Shown here: in pieces, positions 44,047-52,302 of the stretch
How positions within the stretch are numbered: position 1 is the first letter of the stretch
Layout of the letters: each line of letters begins with the position of its first letter
Assembly (NCBI GenBank): GCA_021774795.1
Contig: JAJFIR010000058.1
Coordinates: 36,820-100,819, forward strand
Source: Emcibacteraceae bacterium
Lineage (GTDB): Bacteria; Pseudomonadota; Alphaproteobacteria; Sphingomonadales; Emcibacteraceae
Length of the DNA stretch: 64,000 nucleotides
Reading direction: 5' to 3'
Notes under the pieces: model-generated
Seen by the model: the letters and a program-made list of their open reading frames with translations, nothing else
Told to the model about the DNA's origin: nothing
Database searches by the model: none
Translations under genes and position numbers: made by a program

Positions 44047-45086
44047 CTACCCTCCACATCTACGATGATTTCAGTCTTACAATTGCCATGATAGGGTGGC
44101 AACGACAAGCCAAATTCTTGAATTTTTGTATTGGTTGACACAGTTGTAGATGATTCATCGAAGCCTGCCTTCGTTAAATCACCAACAAATGGTGTGATGT
44201 CTTTTAAATCCCCAGGGCTTTCAGCCGCGAGTACAGCTTCCATAGTCTTAATTGCCGTCTCAACCTTTAGAACCCTACCGTTCATTTGTTTACAGATGAC
44301 AGATTCTGGAGCAGAATTGAAAATTTTATATGTCTTAATCTCAGCTTGTTGCATAGCTTGAAGTGAGCCAAACGACCGAGACCTAGTCACTGTTGTTTGT
44401 ATGTTTGTCTTAAAATAGCTACGAGCATCCCCAGTCCAATTAGGTGGCTTCAAACCTGACATATTATTCTTACCAGTAATGCCAAGTGCTTTCTCAACAT
44501 CTGCCATAATTTTAGGTATAGCATCAACCCTTCTTAAGCCCTGTTCAAAGACTCGTTTGTTGATTGCATTCACCAAAGGCACTGAGTATGACTCTGCATA
44601 TAATGTGTTAGCAGACACTCTATATAATTCAGACAGCTTATCTATAGCTTCTTCGTCGATTGGAGTCAAAGCCTTCAAGACTTTCTTATTGTCTTTCTCG
44701 AACTTGGCTTTGCCTATGTCGTATGTTTCGGCTACTGCATCTTCAATTTCGTTCTTAAATTTCTGGCCAAATCCGTCTAACTCACTTGCTGCAATCTTCT
44801 CAATACGCTTAACTTCAGCTTCTGTGAACTTACCTGATTTGCTTTTGAGCTTGCGTTCGATTTTCTTAAGTGCTTTATTAGCATCTTTGTCCCATTGGTC
44901 GCCCATCTCTTCTGTGAGTTTGCGTTCAACTCCATTTATTACCCGACCATCAGAATCTCCATCAGCTTTACTGAGGATTCTACGAATGTGTAGAAGCGAC
45001 ATAGCAGCGTCTGATCTAGTCAATTTAGATACATCGACGCTTTGTCCGTTAAGTTGTAGTTGTTCTGCCGCTTCCATCTTTTCCAT
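44043..45086 (-). CDS. Minor head protein, Mu F-like / SPP1 gp7-like
   Basis: 347 residues. Helical N-terminal two-thirds; the C-terminal 90 residues have the head-morphogenesis pattern NSAPESVICKQMNGRVLKVE and end LPPYHGNCKTEIIVDVEG, with the conserved HxNC. These proteins associate with the portal inside the procapsid. It overlaps the portal gene by 38 bases. Confidence 0.8.
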   Translation of the reverse strand: MEKMEAAEQLQLNGQSVDVSKLTRSDAAMSLLHIRRILSKADGDSDGRVINGVERKLTEEMGDQWDKDANKALKKIERKLKSKSGKFTEAEVKRIEKIAASELDGFGQKFKNEIEDAVAETYDIGKAKFEKDNKKVLKALTPIDEEAIDKLSELYRVSANTLYAESYSVPLVNAINKRVFEQGLRRVDAIPKIMADVEKALGITGKNNMSGLKPPNWTGDARSYFKTNIQTTVTRSRSFGSLQAMQQAEIKTYKIFNSAPESVICKQMNGRVLKVETAIKTMEAVLAAESPGDLKDITPFVGDLTKAGFDESSTTVSTNTKIQEFGLSLPPYHGNCKTEIIVDVEGR

Positions 45087-46980
45087 CCAACCTGTTTACC
45101 AGTTGTTGTTCTAGCACTTTGAGAGCTGAAATCAACTCATGACCTTGAGTGCCTTGTTGCTGTCTAGTCTCTTTTGAGGCTGCATCAGCTTTAGCTATCA
45201 TTGCTCTATTCTCTTTTGTGAGCTTGATAGCTTCTTCTTGATTGCCTTCTGCTAGAAGCATAGCTATTTTCTGAAGAACTGGAAGTTCTTCTGGTTTTCC
45301 GTCACTATTAGTATCTGGACCTCTAGGTACTTGACCTTGATTGGGAGCCAAGACACCACTTTCGTCATTACCACCTGGTTGACCACCTGCTTGACTGGAA
45401 AGCCTCATGAGATTAATTGACATTGGTAAGTCAGGGTCGAAGTCATCTGTCTTTTTGAGAGGTGGTAGATCAGTATTAAGCACATCACCAATAGCTTCAC
45501 GAGCTAAATTAGGAGTGACACCACCTGTCTTCTCACCTTGTGCTACAAGTTTCACTAGATTGTCATCATTCGTGATGTTCATTGTATTAGACTTGAATCT
45601 CCAATACCTGACACCCATTGAAACTGCCAGTTGGTTGATTCGCCTATCCATCTCATCACGTTCAGGCTTAAAAACTTGTTCTTCAGTGATTCGTTTCTGT
45701 TCGGTGACATCTGCCTTTTCATCGCTACGGCCTACGAATATTGGTGCAATTCTAAACGATTCGCGTATCTTTTCACGATTGTTTTTATCGTAGTCTTGGA
45801 ATAATTCATCATTATGTTGTTGCCCAGTAAGGGGTTCGATGCTCATCTTAACACTATTGTTTGGTGTCAATGCCCCGTCATCACCAGGATCAGCCTCTAG
45901 AATCAGAAATGCTGATCTATTATCACCTTTTTTGGTCTGGCTACTGACAAATTCCTCGATTCGGTCAATTGAACCATCCGTAAGCATCCCACCTGAGACC
46001 ATTACCGCCATAGACGGTATGTTGTTGTTCTTGAAAGTGATGAAGTTGATCTCTGAAGCAGCCCTTGAACCAAATATCTCAAAGAGGTTGCCAATGTATC
46101 GTGGTACGCCGTATGGTGTGCGAGCACTGTGAATCTTGAATCTCATCAAGCCAGTAGCATGAAATCGCTTAGGCAATTTCTGAGCAGCTTCACCACTCAA
46201 TGGTTTGCCATCTCGATTGTCTATTATTCTTGGATCATCCCATTCCTTGAACCACATGAACTTGTTGTTAGCCAATTGCTGCGCATACACTCTAAATCTC
46301 TTCTTAAATAGTTTATTGCGATACGTGAAGTCTGGCTGTAATTGTCTAATTGAAACGACAACTGGCTTCTTTTGCAATAAACCTAATCGTATTGAGTGAG
46401 ACTCTACATGATTGATAGCAGAAATGTCATGAGACTTTGCATCTGGCCTGACTATTTCCCAATAGGCGTTACCGTTTGACTCTAAATCTATCCTAGCTTT
46501 ACGACGCAAAGTGGTGAGATTGTCTTCAGCATTGGGATTATTAAAGAGGCTATCAAGCTTGAACCATTCTGCAGTCCAAAGAGTTCTCATTTCTTGTTGT
46601 TCTTCAGAGTCAGTATCTACACCTGCACCGAGGATTGATTCTTCTAATTGCTTAGGTAGTATTGACTTAAGCCGTCCGCCAGTTCCATCAATATTTACTT
46701 CCATGGCTTCTACGCATTTGCCGAGCTCAGAACTATTTTCATTTAATTGGGACAATACTAGTGGATCGAATGGAGGTCGAATAAGATTCTTTCCTAGTAT
46801 GCGGTTGGACCTCTCCAATGCATCTAGTTCATCACTCTCTGCTGCAAATTTTTCAATTGATTGACCAACACCCATAACTGTAGCACGAGCTATCCGGTTG
46901 TTGGTGATGCTCTTACCCGAAGATGGGTCTTTACCCTTCTCGACCAATTGCAGCTTTCTACGCTTTTGTTGACTATTCAT
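45049..46980 (-). CDS. Portal protein
   Basis: 643 residues. The pattern of a phage portal is visible: SELGKCVEAMEVNIDGTGG, LTTLRRKARIDLESNGNAYW, RFKIHSARTPYGVPRYIGNL, then FRIAPIFVGRSDEKADVTEQ. A Gln/Asp/Pro-rich linker and a helical C-terminus follow. The dodecameric ring is the DNA entry channel and docks the terminase encoded upstream. Preceded by a 71-base AT-rich gap without a clear promoter. Confidence 0.9.
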   Translation of the reverse strand: MNSQQKRRKLQLVEKGKDPSSGKSITNNRIARATVMGVGQSIEKFAAESDELDALERSNRILGKNLIRPPFDPLVLSQLNENSSELGKCVEAMEVNIDGTGGRLKSILPKQLEESILGAGVDTDSEEQQEMRTLWTAEWFKLDSLFNNPNAEDNLTTLRRKARIDLESNGNAYWEIVRPDAKSHDISAINHVESHSIRLGLLQKKPVVVSIRQLQPDFTYRNKLFKKRFRVYAQQLANNKFMWFKEWDDPRIIDNRDGKPLSGEAAQKLPKRFHATGLMRFKIHSARTPYGVPRYIGNLFEIFGSRAASEINFITFKNNNIPSMAVMVSGGMLTDGSIDRIEEFVSSQTKKGDNRSAFLILEADPGDDGALTPNNSVKMSIEPLTGQQHNDELFQDYDKNNREKIRESFRIAPIFVGRSDEKADVTEQKRITEEQVFKPERDEMDRRINQLAVSMGVRYWRFKSNTMNITNDDNLVKLVAQGEKTGGVTPNLAREAIGDVLNTDLPPLKKTDDFDPDLPMSINLMRLSSQAGGQPGGNDESGVLAPNQGQVPRGPDTNSDGKPEELPVLQKIAMLLAEGNQEEAIKLTKENRAMIAKADAASKETRQQQGTQGHELISALKVLEQQLVNRLDGKDGSGRTTTT

Positions 46981-47051
46981 AATGTCCTTGATGTCACCAC
47001 TTCTTTAATATAATAAACTTAATCTTTAAGAAGTAAAACTTTCTTTAAAGC

Positions 47052-48617
47052 TTATCTCATCACACCGGGTTCTTTTTTACGCTTCTTGCGGATTTTAGAA
47101 AACAACCCGCCTTTTAGAGCCTGCCTACATGCATCAGGTAGATCATCTGTGTCGCCGTCTGGGAATGCCACCATGTCGTTCACAAAGTCTGCATGTCTGT
47201 CTGGATTCACATAGAAGCGATCATCTTCTATTACTGGGAGCACTCGATACATTTCGTTGACTTTGTCCTTGGTTGAGTAGACCATGTGGACTGGAAGGTT
47301 CTTTTCTTTGAGGCCTTGTGCGAAATATGCCTGACCAGCATTGGCTTCCACGAATATTCTTAACGGTTTGTTTTCCTTATCACTTCTTGCACAGTATTCA
47401 TACTGTTGCTTCGCAGATAACTTAGCTTTCTTGTAATCTACTAGGTAGACTCTAGGCAACTGCTCCTTTGTGATGAACAATGTAACGTGAGCAAAAAAGT
47501 CATCCTTATCCTTTGTAGACGTAGCAGAGTCAGTACCTTGTACTACGTAACCTTCAGTTTGTGGTATTCTTTTGTACGACTGAAACATCTCTGGCTTAAT
47601 CATCCGACCAATCATCAGATCAGTATTATTCTGCATCTGAGTGTTGAAGATGATGATGCCCATTGAACGTCTCATGCTGTATAATTTTTCTAATGAAAAT
47701 TTATCTGGCCAGAAGCTATACTCAGTACCATCATCGTTCTTCCGAATAGCTGGAATGACTTCTACTCTGCCTTTGAATTCTTCTTTTTCGAGCCGACCAT
47801 ACAAATCATCAGGGTGATATCTAGTCCCAATTAAATATAGACGACCGTCTGGTTCTAGTGTCGGATATGCTGTCTTATAGAACCAAGTAAACGTCACATC
47901 TCTCTGGTGCTTAGTTCTTGCATTTTCCTCATCAACTAAATCATCACCAATGATTAAATCAAAGTGAAGACCAACAAGCCCACCACCGAGACCTATGCAC
48001 ATGATCGTAGACTCTTTACCCCTACGTGTCCTTGCGGCTATGTTTAATTCACGAGTATCCCATTTATATTTGGGGTGCTTTTGAACTCCAAATATCTCAA
48101 TGAGTCTTTCATTTTCTGTGAGATGCTGATTAATAGCCCTCAAGAAGCTCTCAGCCTGGGATTGAGTATTTGATGTGATTAGAATACGAATGTTAGGGTC
48201 TTTGAGCACTTCATATATGACTTGAGTAGTTGTTAGAATTGTTGACTTACCACCACCACGAGGTGCCCACACCATTGATCTCAGCTCTTTCGAACCGTCT
48301 TCAACTTCTAAGTTTTGATGATCTGACATCTCAGCATGGAAGTCTTCGTAGCCATATCCTAGCACTTCTACTGCCAGGACATCCATACGTCCTTCATCTA
48401 CTACTTTTCTACGAATGAGCTCGTTTTGTGCTAGACGCTGATTCTCATAGATGTCTATCAGTTTATCTTTGCTAGTCTTTCGAATTCTCTGAGGCTTTGA
48501 ATCTCTAATTTCTTGAAGCTCAGATTCGAGCTCTTCTTTAGTTGGAAGCTTTGCTGCGGCTTCGTGGAGCCGTTCGTTCTTTCGAAGCAGTCTTGCTTGT
48601 TTTAAGTCGTCTTTCAT
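47052..48617 (-). CDS. Terminase large subunit
   Basis: 521 residues. ATPase domain: Walker A APRGGGKST (about 116-124), motif RILITSNTQSQ, Walker B HFDLIIGDDLVDEE (about 205-218), coupling motif LIGTRYHPDD. Nuclease domain: VQGTDSATSTKD and the C-terminal DDLPDACRQALKG. It powers DNA packaging and cuts concatemers. No small terminase subunit is recognised nearby, though one could be among the small genes at 48.7-49.5 kb. Confidence 0.92.
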   Translation of the reverse strand: MKDDLKQARLLRKNERLHEAAAKLPTKEELESELQEIRDSKPQRIRKTSKDKLIDIYENQRLAQNELIRRKVVDEGRMDVLAVEVLGYGYEDFHAEMSDHQNLEVEDGSKELRSMVWAPRGGGKSTILTTTQVIYEVLKDPNIRILITSNTQSQAESFLRAINQHLTENERLIEIFGVQKHPKYKWDTRELNIAARTRRGKESTIMCIGLGGGLVGLHFDLIIGDDLVDEENARTKHQRDVTFTWFYKTAYPTLEPDGRLYLIGTRYHPDDLYGRLEKEEFKGRVEVIPAIRKNDDGTEYSFWPDKFSLEKLYSMRRSMGIIIFNTQMQNNTDLMIGRMIKPEMFQSYKRIPQTEGYVVQGTDSATSTKDKDDFFAHVTLFITKEQLPRVYLVDYKKAKLSAKQQYEYCARSDKENKPLRIFVEANAGQAYFAQGLKEKNLPVHMVYSTKDKVNEMYRVLPVIEDDRFYVNPDRHADFVNDMVAFPDGDTDDLPDACRQALKGGLFSKIRKKRKKEPGVMR

Positions 48618-48664
48618 TCAAACCCATCGCCACAATTCCGCATCCTTGCATCACCCTTAGATGT

Positions 48665-48693
48665 AGTATAACAAATTTCTTTTAGAATGAAAA
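48665..48693 (-). promoter_or_regulatory. Sigma70-type promoter candidate for the terminase/late operon
   Basis: Reading leftwards, TTTTCA (48693-48688) and TATACT (48670-48665) are separated by 17 bases, about 50 bases before the terminase ATG. The arrangement matches that upstream of the fibre gene. Confidence 0.4.
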
Positions 48694-48777
48694 CACTGCT
48701 TTACAGCCATAGTACATTCCTGCCCAGAACAGGAGTACTATCATATATGCTACTAATCTGGCATCTTCTTCGAACAC
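48682..48777 (-). CDS. Tiny membrane protein, 31 aa
   Basis: A GTG start 6 bases after AAGGAG opens a 31-residue frame: acidic start (FEEDARL), then one hydrophobic segment (VAYMIVLLFWAGMYYGC) and a short basic tail. It overlaps the end of the upstream gene by 25 bases. The good ribosome-binding site and clean TM segment support translation; function unknown. Confidence 0.45.
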   Translation of the reverse strand: MFEEDARLVAYMIVLLFWAGMYYGCKAVFSF

Positions 48778-48950
48778 TTCTTTCTCCTTAGAACGATGCT
48801 AGAGCCATTTTTAGATGTCTTTCTAATTGTATCGTATTCATCTTTAGACTTTTCAGGCATTGATTGAACGACTGGGACTTCTTCCTTTTCTCTATTAGCC
48901 AATCTACCAGCCATCCATGTACCTAATATGTTCTTTTGTGACATCCCCAT
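48753..48950 (-). CDS. Hypothetical small basic protein, 65 aa
   Basis: Lysine/arginine-rich, with VVQSMPEKSKDEYDTIRKTS and a very basic end (LRRKKCSKKMPD). Either of two in-frame ATGs (48950, 48944) may be used. It is in the position of a possible terminase small subunit but is short for one. No family. Confidence 0.4.
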   Translation of the reverse strand: MGMSQKNILGTWMAGRLANREKEEVPVVQSMPEKSKDEYDTIRKTSKNGSSIVLRRKKCSKKMPD

Positions 48951-48952
48951 GT

Positions 48953-48968
48953 TGTGTATTTATACACA
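48953..48968. promoter_or_regulatory. Palindrome with embedded TATAAA
   Basis: TGTGTAT, a TT centre and ATACACA form a perfect 7-bp inverted repeat directly upstream of the ATG at 48950. The minus strand contains TATAAA. An operator or promoter element at the entry to the late operon is plausible; no matching -35 was found. Confidence 0.35.
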
Positions 48969-48988
48969 CAGAAGATTTCAAAGTAGAC

Positions 48989-49285
48989 TTAATGTTCATC
49001 CCAACTTCTAACTTCATTGGTCTTCATGTCGTAGTATTTACCGGGCACTGCACCAGGTGTTTGCTCAACTACTTTATCTACTACGAGCTTGACAGCATTT
49101 TTCATCTCTTCATGAGCCTTCTTTTCTGTCTCCCATGGACCTATCTGAAATGGTTCGCCGATCTGCCCCATCCCTAGGAACGATATCACAATTTCAAAGA
49201 ACCATTTATTTGCTACATCAGGTTCGTTGTCTGAATCAGCTTGACCAACTCTTGCTTGTACTCTTGGTATCATATCTGGTGTCAT
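48989..49285 (-). CDS. Hypothetical protein, 98 aa
   Basis: Contains an amphipathic helical middle (EMKNAVKLVVDKVVEQTPG) after a short aromatic stretch (WFFEIVISFLGMGQ). The ATG overlaps the upstream stop (ATGA). No family recognised. Confidence 0.55.
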   Translation of the reverse strand: MTPDMIPRVQARVGQADSDNEPDVANKWFFEIVISFLGMGQIGEPFQIGPWETEKKAHEEMKNAVKLVVDKVVEQTPGAVPGKYYDMKTNEVRSWDEH

Positions 49286-49449
49286 TTCTTCACAATCCCT
49301 TTTCGTCTGTCATATTTAGAACTACCATTGAACGTTGGCTCCCACACTCTTGGCTTTCTATATTTACAATATTCAATGTTGTTGCCGCGTATCAAAAATT
49401 CTTCTAACGTCTCAACCTTTTGAACTTCCTTATCATCCTTTTCCTTCAT
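49282..49449 (-). CDS. Small hypothetical protein, 55 aa
   Basis: A charged small protein beginning KEKDDKEVQKVETLEEFLIR and ending in basic residues (YDRRKGIVKK). Its TGA overlaps the next ATG (ATGA), which is the best evidence that it is translated. Function unknown. Confidence 0.5.
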   Translation of the reverse strand: MKEKDDKEVQKVETLEEFLIRGNNIEYCKYRKPRVWEPTFNGSSKYDRRKGIVKK

Positions 49450-49486
49450 ACATTAAATATTATACAAAGAAATAGAAATGAATATG

Positions 49487-49660
49487 CTACAAACCTGTTG
49501 CTTTATTAAACCTCGTTATAAATCGTAAGAACTTAGGTGGCCAGTAGTCGTCATAGATGAAGTCTTCAGCGGCACCTTCGCCAGTAAAAATACAGAATGT
49601 TGTGTTAGTTATCATAAAACGCCACTTGAAAACTTTGTAGATGTGATATCTTTTAAACAT
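49487..49660 (-). CDS. Small hypothetical protein, 57 aa
   Basis: ATG at 49660 has AGGAG 7 bases upstream; the longer reading from 49714 would run through the T-run and is rejected. The product is aromatic and basic (KRYHIYKVFKWRF, then EDFIYDDYWPPKFL). No TM segment or family recognised. First gene after the terminator candidate. Confidence 0.5.
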   Translation of the reverse strand: MFKRYHIYKVFKWRFMITNTTFCIFTGEGAAEDFIYDDYWPPKFLRFITRFNKATGL

Positions 49661-49672
49661 TTTATGTCTCCT

Positions 49673-49725
49673 AAAAAAAAAATAGCCAGGCTGAAAGATT
49701 GTGCTTTTGCTCAACCTAACAGCCC
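49673..49725 (-). terminator. Rho-independent-like terminator between early and late regions
   Basis: Read leftwards, GGGCTG pairs with CAGCCT (6 bp including one G-U), and five bases later comes a run of ten T. A second hairpin (CCACT/AGTGG) lies just upstream at about 49737-49751. The stem is short for an efficient terminator, but the T-run is the longest seen in the window. Confidence 0.45.
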
Positions 49726-49758
49726 AGCCGACGTGACACCACTGGGTAGTGGCACCAA

Positions 49759-50166
49759 TTATGAGTCTGAAGGGATTAGCATTATCGCTTCCATCTCTGT
49801 TGCCAACCTCACAAAACTTTGTACTGTTTGCTTTGGTATTCTTTCACTATGATACAGAGTACCAGTCAAAGCATAGCCATCTGGATGTTGCGATCTATAG
49901 ACTCTTTTCACTGCTGGCCAGTGTGGTACTGGTTTTGGTTCAGTCCAAATTTCCCAGTGTTCTTTATCTGGTAGAAACGCTTTCATTTTAGAGTGGTCTT
50001 TATAACCATTTTCTGTATAAAAGTCTTGGAGAAGATACCCAACGGCCCTGTCATCCTCAATACGACCAGGCTTAGCCAACCCTGTAACTACTGCAATCGT
50101 ACCGTTTGCAGATCTAACCTTGATGGGCAATCTATTTAATTCGCATAAATCTCTTAGCGTCTTCAT
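49759..50166 (-). CDS. Hypothetical protein, 135 aa
   Basis: ATG at 50166 lies next to the upstream stop; an earlier start at 50244 would overlap that gene. Contains EHWEIWTEPKPVPHWPAVKR and a C-terminal helix (QTVQSFVRLATEMEAIML). No domain recognised. Last gene of the early unit, just upstream of the terminator candidate. Confidence 0.55.
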   Translation of the reverse strand: MKTLRDLCELNRLPIKVRSANGTIAVVTGLAKPGRIEDDRAVGYLLQDFYTENGYKDHSKMKAFLPDKEHWEIWTEPKPVPHWPAVKRVYRSQHPDGYALTGTLYHSERIPKQTVQSFVRLATEMEAIMLIPSDS

Positions 50167-50167
50167 C

Positions 50168-50563
50168 TTAGTGAATCCTAGAAACTTTTGAACGATAGCC
50201 AAAAGAGTCTTCAATCGTCTTACGCAATGCGCCTGAATAGTCAAAGTTGCCTCCTTTGAAGAACTCAGGTATCATCCTCACAACCCTCAGATCAATTCTC
50301 GAGTTGTTTTGTGTGCGTAGATGTACGATGATGTTGTTCGTTGTGTAGATTTTCATGTTGTTCTTTCTAGCATTTAAAAAGACAACATACTCGCCCACTC
50401 GGAGCTCCTTTACATTGATGCTCCGCTTCTTTGCATGTTTGGCTAAACCAACGTGGCCACATCTCATGTCAGATTCTGGAAAGAACCTAATGATGCGATT
50501 TGTCTTAAGAGCATTTGATGGTATGCTCAACTTACCATTCTTTTCAACTAATGATGTTTGCAT
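50168..50563 (-). CDS. Hypothetical protein, 131 aa
   Basis: A basic beta-rich protein with KELRVGEYVVFLNARKNNMK, then RIDLRVVRMIPEFFKGGNFD. AAGGGG precedes the ATG. Lies between the HTH regulator and another unknown gene in the same transcription unit. No family named. Confidence 0.55.
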   Translation of the reverse strand: MQTSLVEKNGKLSIPSNALKTNRIIRFFPESDMRCGHVGLAKHAKKRSINVKELRVGEYVVFLNARKNNMKIYTTNNIIVHLRTQNNSRIDLRVVRMIPEFFKGGNFDYSGALRKTIEDSFGYRSKVSRIH

Positions 50564-50573
50564 TTTTGACCCC

Positions 50574-50864
50574 TTATAAGAGTTTCATTAAAGTGTTTGA
50601 GATATCTTCCGGTGAACCGATCAATGCCATGAGCTTCCCACCTTCTGGTGATGCTGGCACTTCTATGGTCTCCATCGGTGGGACCTTACTCCTTTTAGTA
50701 TACTTTCGCTTGGCGGTTTTATTGAGGCCTAGCGCTTTGCGTTGGTTGTAGAAATACGATTTTTGCATTCCTACTTCCTTGCAAGCCTCACCAACTGACT
50801 TCTTCTTTGACAGTTGGATGATTTGTTTCACTTTTGTCTTAGTTTCTTGAGTGACGTTGGCCAT
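50574..50864 (-). CDS. Helix-turn-helix DNA-binding protein
   Basis: 96 residues with an HTH at about 23-45 (SVGEACKEVGMQKSYFYNQR), of the transposase/Hin-like type, and a basic segment after it (AKRKYTKRSKVPP). It is the first gene behind a strong promoter overlapped by four 8-bp repeats, so autoregulation is likely. It could control the early-to-late switch. AAGGAGG precedes the ATG. Confidence 0.65.
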   Translation of the reverse strand: MANVTQETKTKVKQIIQLSKKKSVGEACKEVGMQKSYFYNQRKALGLNKTAKRKYTKRSKVPPMETIEVPASPEGGKLMALIGSPEDISNTLMKLL

Positions 50865-50900
50865 AATGGCACCTCCTTAGTTAGTATCACGTCGGAGGTA

Positions 50901-50929
50901 GTTATAACATAAATACATAAATATGTAAA
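50901..50929 (-). promoter_or_regulatory. Sigma70-type promoter for the HTH gene
   Basis: Reading leftwards, TTTACA (50929-50924) and TATAAC (50906-50901) are separated by 17 bases; each hexamer differs from consensus at one position. It lies about 37 bases before the HTH start codon. Confidence 0.6.
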
Positions 50930-50941
50930 TACGTAAATATA
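50910..50941. repeat. Four 8-bp tandem repeats (operator-like)
   Basis: On the plus strand TAAATACA, TAAATATG, TAAATACG and TAAATATA follow each other without gaps. They cover the -35 region and the spacer of the HTH promoter. Such spacing suggests repeated binding by a small regulator, perhaps the HTH protein itself. Confidence 0.6.
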
Positions 50942-50958
50942 CTAATGATTTTAATACG

Positions 50959-51336
50959 TTAGTGCTTCACAAGATTTAAGCCACCAGCTACTGCAATTGT
51001 GACGTTTCCAGCATCTATCTTCTTAGGATCACGACCACCCTTGAGGAGCCAATATGGCAGCTCATCCTCAGTGTATCGCTCTATGAACTGTTTCATAACC
51101 CCACGTATCCAATCCTCGATGAGAGAATCTTGACTGTTGAGGCTACAATAACCTGATCTGCCATATCCAGTCTTTGTCATCTTTGGCCGCTCTTTGTCTG
51201 GCTCTCTATAGAAGCTCCAAATTTCCAGCTCGTTTGTTGACTTGTTCAACCACAGACCCTGTCTTGGTGGTTTCGCATTGTTTGGTTCGCTGTTGTAGAA
51301 TGGTATTTTTGCCCTTACCGAATCCCAAATGCCCAT
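50959..51336 (-). CDS. Hypothetical protein, 125 aa
   Basis: Begins GIWDSVRAKIPFYNSEPNNA, with a central aromatic strand (LWLNKSTNELEIWSFYREPD) and a C-terminal NVTIAVAGGLNLVK. AGGAG at 7 bases before the ATG supports the start even though the first 131 bases overlap the upstream gene. No family recognised. Confidence 0.55.
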   Translation of the reverse strand: MGIWDSVRAKIPFYNSEPNNAKPPRQGLWLNKSTNELEIWSFYREPDKERPKMTKTGYGRSGYCSLNSQDSLIEDWIRGVMKQFIERYTEDELPYWLLKGGRDPKKIDAGNVTIAVAGGLNLVKH

Positions 51337-51628
51337 TTAATCTCTCCTCTAGTTCTTTTAAATATTGACGAAACGATGTAGTGGCACAACAACCAAATAG
51401 TCTCGTCTCACCTAATACTACATACTCATTTACTATGTCTAAGCTGAAGTAACCTAGACATAGTTGTTTCGTCTTACACATTTGACTATACATTGCAAAG
51501 TCTACTTGACCACCAGCCCATTGCTGTGGTGTCGCCAAGATAGTAGTCTCATTCACTACGTCAAGGCAGACAAACGCCATGCACTTGTCTTTTAGCTCTC
51601 CAATATCTCGAATATGTGCCAAACCCAT
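51206..51628 (-). CDS. Hypothetical protein with internal repeat, 140 aa
   Basis: Contains a duplicated element: MAFVCLDVVNETTILATPQQ and, about 40 residues later, LGYFSLDIVNEYVVLGETRL. The last 43 codons overlap the next gene out of frame. The start at 51628 is uncertain; an ATG at 51580 is an alternative. No family. Confidence 0.5.
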   Translation of the reverse strand: MGLAHIRDIGELKDKCMAFVCLDVVNETTILATPQQWAGGQVDFAMYSQMCKTKQLCLGYFSLDIVNEYVVLGETRLFGCCATTSFRQYLKELEERLNGHLGFGKGKNTILQQRTKQCETTKTGSVVEQVNKRAGNLELL

Positions 51629-51891
51629 TCACCTCTATTGATCTGCAAAGTACCATAGTAAACAAAGTTGTCTTCTTCTGGTATCTCTTCACCAGTAGCA
51701 AATATTCTAAATTTCAGCTTTTGTTTGGGTTTTGTTGTGTCAACCTTAAACCACATAGTTGGCTGACCAAAGTTCATTTGAATAGACATGAACTCTGCTT
51801 CTTCGTATGTCTCAATCTCAGTAGGTAGTAGCTCTTCTTCTTTGTTCTGAGATAGTCCGAGAGTGATTGGGTATTTGAGAATTGTCTTCAT
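51592..51891 (-). CDS. Conserved phage protein (DUF7352-like)
   Basis: 99 residues with the typical small-phage pattern: MKTILKYPITLG at the start, MNFGQPTMWFKVDTTKPKQK in the middle, IFATGEEIPEEDNFVYYGTL, and WVWHIFEI at the end. Function of the family is unknown. The family name is from memory of that pattern. Confidence 0.65.
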   Translation of the reverse strand: MKTILKYPITLGLSQNKEEELLPTEIETYEEAEFMSIQMNFGQPTMWFKVDTTKPKQKLKFRIFATGEEIPEEDNFVYYGTLQINRGEWVWHIFEILES

Positions 51892-52108
51892 GATTTATGA
51901 TATACTTTCCATTCTTAAAAGCAAATTGAGTTGGACATTTCACTATCTTTGGTATTACTCTATCAGACACTTCAAGCAGCACGTTACCCTGAAGCGTCAA
52001 CATTCTCCTATATTCATTTACGTAGATCAGCGTACGCTTCTCAAATGTCACTTGCCTATGGTATAGCACACCAATAGCTATGAGAAGTGCTACAAATAGA
52101 TACTTCAC
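51818..52108 (-). CDS. Small protein with N-terminal membrane segment, 96 aa
   Basis: Starts MKYLFVALLIAIGVLYH, a signal-anchor-like segment, followed by a basic and helical region (EYRRMLTLQGNVLLEVSDRV). The C-terminal 25 codons overlap the next gene. No family recognised. Confidence 0.5.
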   Translation of the reverse strand: MKYLFVALLIAIGVLYHRQVTFEKRTLIYVNEYRRMLTLQGNVLLEVSDRVIPKIVKCPTQFAFKNGKYIINHEDNSQIPNHSRTISEQRRRATTY

Positions 52109-52302
52109 TTTTTATCTTTTTGTTTTGCTTCATCCATCATCTTACCCACAGCATCAGGATTATGTATGTCAGGATCGTACGAGCAATACACATTGCAATC
52201 TGGATGCATATTTGATATGTTCTCCTTGTCCTTGTCTGTTAGAACCACAACAAGTGGCATCGTATTTGTTGTGACAATCTCATCATTTATGTAGAATTTC
52301 AT
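52105..52302 (-). CDS. Hypothetical protein, 65 aa
   Basis: Short acidic protein (MPLVVVLTDKDKENISNMHP, CNVYCSYDPDIHNPDAVGKM). Coupled by TAATG to the ligase stop and by ATGA to the next gene. Unknown function. Confidence 0.55.
   Translation of the reverse strand: MKFYINDEIVTTNTMPLVVVLTDKDKENISNMHPDCNVYCSYDPDIHNPDAVGKMMDEAKQKDKK

Noticed and set aside
46981..47051. Promoter or terminator in the gap between terminase and portal genes
   Set aside because: Only AT-rich sequence with an imperfect A/T inverted repeat; neither a T-run nor a good -35 is present.
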